Source: JBCCFK01 sp965262315
GTDB taxonomy: Bacteria > Actinomycetota > Acidimicrobiia > Acidimicrobiales > UBA8592
Length of the DNA: 12,436 nt
Assembly: GCA_965262315.1 (NCBI GenBank)
Contig: CBDHFJ010000169.1
Location: 1-12,436, forward strand
Direction of reading: 5' to 3'
Position numbers and translations under genes: made by a program. Every line of letters starts with the position of its first letter. Position 1 is the first letter of the stretch. Positions 10,690 through 12,436 of this stretch are shown here, piece by piece. The notes beneath the pieces were generated by a model that worked only from the letters and a program-made list of their open reading frames with translations, was not told the DNA's origin and did no database searches.

Positions 10690-12436
10690 ATGACCACACG
10701 ACCGAGCGGGGCCACGGCGGACCCCCGCACCACGACGGCGCTGGCGCGCCTGCAGATCCATCACGCGAGCCGGACTCTCGACGGCCGAACCGTCCTCGAC
10801 GACGTGTCGTTCGGAGTGGGGACGGGTCAGCTCGTCGCCATCGCCGGCGGCAGTGGCGCCGGCAAGACCACCTTGTTGCGGGCGATGGCCGGGCTCGACC
10901 AGCTCGATCACGGGCAGGTGCTGGTCGACTCGGTGCCGATCGCCGGTAGCGGCCTGGGTGTGGGCTACGTCCCCCAGGACGACATCATCCACCTCGACCT
11001 GCCGCTGCGGCGCACGCTCGAGCATGCCGCGCGACTGCGCATCGCCGGCACCGTGACGCCGGCCGAGCGCGAGGCGATGGTGACTCGCACCCTGGACCGA
11101 TTGGCGCTCTGCGACCGGGACCACGTCGTGGTCGGAGACCTCTCCGGCGGGCAGCGCAAGCGCGCCAGTATCGCCTCCGAGCTCCTCACCGAGCCCGAGA
11201 TCCTGTTCCTCGACGAACCCACCTCGGGGCTCGATCCGGGCACCGCGGCGAGCGTGATTCGACACCTGCGTCGTCTGGCCGACACCGGGACCACCGTGGT
11301 GATGACCACCCACGCGCCCAGCGATCTCGTGCACTGTGATCGTGTGGTCTTCCTGTCCGACGGCGGGCGGTTGGCGTTCGAGGGTTCGCCCCACGACGCC
11401 CTCGCCTGGTTCGGGGTTCGTTCGCTGGGCGAGGTCTACGAGGTGCTGGCCGCCGGGGACCCCGTTGGCATGGCGGCACGGTTCCAGACCCATCGGCCGG
11501 TGCCCCCGGTGCCGCTGATGGAGCGGCAACCCGGCGCCGGTGTGGCCGCCCGGGTCAGCGGCCCCAGGCAGTGGTGGGCGCTCACCAGGCGGGCGGGCGA
11601 TCTCCTCGTCCACAACCGGCTCACCCTGGCCATCCTGGTGGGCTCGCCCGCGATGGTGGTGGGGATGATGGCGCTCCTGTTCCGCCCCGGGACCTTCGGT
11701 GCCGACGTCACCACCCCGGTCCCGGCGATCCAGACACTGTTCTGGATCGCCTTCGCCAGCTTCTTCTTCGGGCTGACCTACGGACTCCTGCAGATCGTCG
11801 GTGAGTTCCCGGTCTTCCGGCGCGAGCGCGTCAACGGACTGTCGGTTGCGGCCTACGTGGCCTCGAAGGTCGTGGTGCTCGTGCCCATCCTGGCGCTCGT
11901 CAACGTGGTCATGCTGGGCGTGCTCCGGTCGCTCGATCGACTCCCGAGTCTGGGGGCCGGTGCGTGGGTCGAACTGTTCGTGACGCTCCAGCTGACCGCG
12001 GTCGCCGCGTTGACGATCGGTCTGCTCGCCTCGGCTGCGGTGCAGAACGCCTCACAGGCGACGATGGCGCTGCCGATGCTCTGCTTCCCGCAGGTGCTGT
12101 TCGCCGGCGCCGTGGTGCCCGTCGACGAGATGGCCGCCGCCGGGCGCATCATGAGCTTCGGCCTGGTCGACCGCTGGTCCTTCGAGGCGCTCGGCCGCAC
12201 CCTCGACATCAACACCCTGATCGGCGACGACGCCGCGACCGCAGGCTATGTGTCGGCCTTCTCGGGGTCTCCGGTGACGGCGTGGGTCGTCCTGGCCGCG
12301 ATCACGGTGGCGGCTTCGGCGGGGACCATGGCGGTCCTGCGGCCGCCGCGCCTGAGTCGGGTCAGCGGTCGGCCCAACGGCGGGCCCACGCGTCGAGGGG
12401 TCCGATGGCGTCGGACAGCCCGGCGCCGAGGTCGGT
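10690..12436 (+). CDS. ABC-2 type half-transporter, ATPase-permease fusion (ABCG-like), no stop in window
   Basis: 582 codons with no stop before the window ends. Residues 20-245 form the ATPase: Walker A GGSGAGKT (53-60), Q-loop Gln96 (VPQDD), signature LSGGQRKR (151-158), Walker B ILFLDEPT (171-178), His208. A linker follows, then an ABC-2 permease domain with hydrophobic segments at about 310-330, 350-370, 386-412, 428-450, 458-476 and 531-550. The ATPase-first order is that of the ABCG/White family. It is an inner-membrane exporter, presumably acting as a dimer; cargo unknown. The last membrane segment ends near 550, where such proteins normally stop, but the frame stays open and enters the convergent gene's 3' end. 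Confidence 0.88.
   Translation, partial: MTTRPSGATADPRTTTALARLQIHHASRTLDGRTVLDDVSFGVGTGQLVAIAGGSGAGKTTLLRAMAGLDQLDHGQVLVDSVPIAGSGLGVGYVPQDDIIHLDLPLRRTLEHAARLRIAGTVTPAEREAMVTRTLDRLALCDRDHVVVGDLSGGQRKRASIASELLTEPEILFLDEPTSGLDPGTAASVIRHLRRLADTGTTVVMTTHAPSDLVHCDRVVFLSDGGRLAFEGSPHDALAWFGVRSLGEVYEVLAAGDPVGMAARFQTHRPVPPVPLMERQPGAGVAARVSGPRQWWALTRRAGDLLVHNRLTLAILVGSPAMVVGMMALLFRPGTFGADVTTPVPAIQTLFWIAFASFFFGLTYGLLQIVGEFPVFRRERVNGLSVAAYVASKVVVLVPILALVNVVMLGVLRSLDRLPSLGAGAWVELFVTLQLTAVAALTIGLLASAAVQNASQATMALPMLCFPQVLFAGAVVPVDEMAAAGRIMSFGLVDRWSFEALGRTLDINTLIGDDAATAGYVSAFSGSPVTAWVVLAAITVAASAGTMAVLRPPRLSRVSGRPNGGPTRRGVRWRRTARRRGR
12362..12436 (-). CDS. 3' end of a convergent gene (C-terminal 24 codons)
   Basis: The minus strand reads TDLGAGLSDAIGPLDAWARR... 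to a TGA at 12364-12362. Almost every third codon position is G or C, which is better coding statistics than the plus frame in the same bases, where the text turns into Arg/Pro-rich residues. Too short to identify. It overlaps the still-open ABC transporter frame. Confidence 0.5.
   Translation of the reverse strand, partial: TDLGAGLSDAIGPLDAWARRWADR

Noticed and set aside
10600..11613. 337-codon minus-strand frame opposite the ABC transporter
   Set aside because: The plus frame holds the full set of ABC motifs; the minus frame is low-complexity shadow.

Overview
The window reads as chromosomal DNA from a high-GC actinobacterium. Codons end mostly in G or C, several genes look leaderless behind a TANNNT -10 box, and the gene families (IclR, ArsR/ArsM, IPNS-like oxygenases, a SipW-type signal peptidase) fit an Acidimicrobiia-like or related actinobacterium. 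The taxon is an inference, since there is no rRNA or marker gene. No mobile element, CRISPR array, tRNA or rRNA was seen, and no gene-free stretch exceeds 300 bases.

Layout. 1-1664 (minus): a gamma-butyrobetaine-dioxygenase-like enzyme followed by the 5' end of a BKACE (beta-keto acid cleavage) gene of the dehydrocarnitine type. Between them lie four tandem copies of the BKACE start region. 1665-1788: a divergent control region with two inverted repeats. 1789-2562 (plus): an IclR regulator, probably of the minus-strand operon. 2708-3637 (plus): an epoxide-hydrolase-like alpha/beta hydrolase. 3647-4686 (minus): arsR and arsM, overlapping by GTGA, behind a clear promoter and palindromic operator. 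4831-6801 (plus): two tandem IPNS-like Fe/2OG oxygenases. 7081-7848 (minus): an SDR oxidoreductase whose 3' end is duplicated downstream. 7958-9500 (minus): two paralogous small exported proteins, a 45-residue membrane or exported peptide, and a SipW/ER-type signal peptidase. 9601-10500 (minus): a crotonase-family enzyme. 10690-end (plus): an ABC-2 half-transporter with fused ATPase and permease, running off the window and overlapping the 3' end of a convergent minus-strand gene.

How the genes may work together. The dioxygenase and BKACE would bracket a route from gamma-butyrobetaine through carnitine and dehydrocarnitine to betaine plus acetoacetyl-CoA, under IclR control; the needed carnitine dehydrogenase is not in the window. 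arsR-arsM is a self-contained arsenic-methylation unit. The signal peptidase most likely matures the two exported paralogues, making a small secreted or surface protein system that I cannot match to a described one.

The most unusual DNA-level theme is tandem duplication at gene edges, at three places: the BKACE 5' end (four copies), the iclR 3' end (two copies, 65 bp) and the SDR 3' end (two perfect 120-bp copies).
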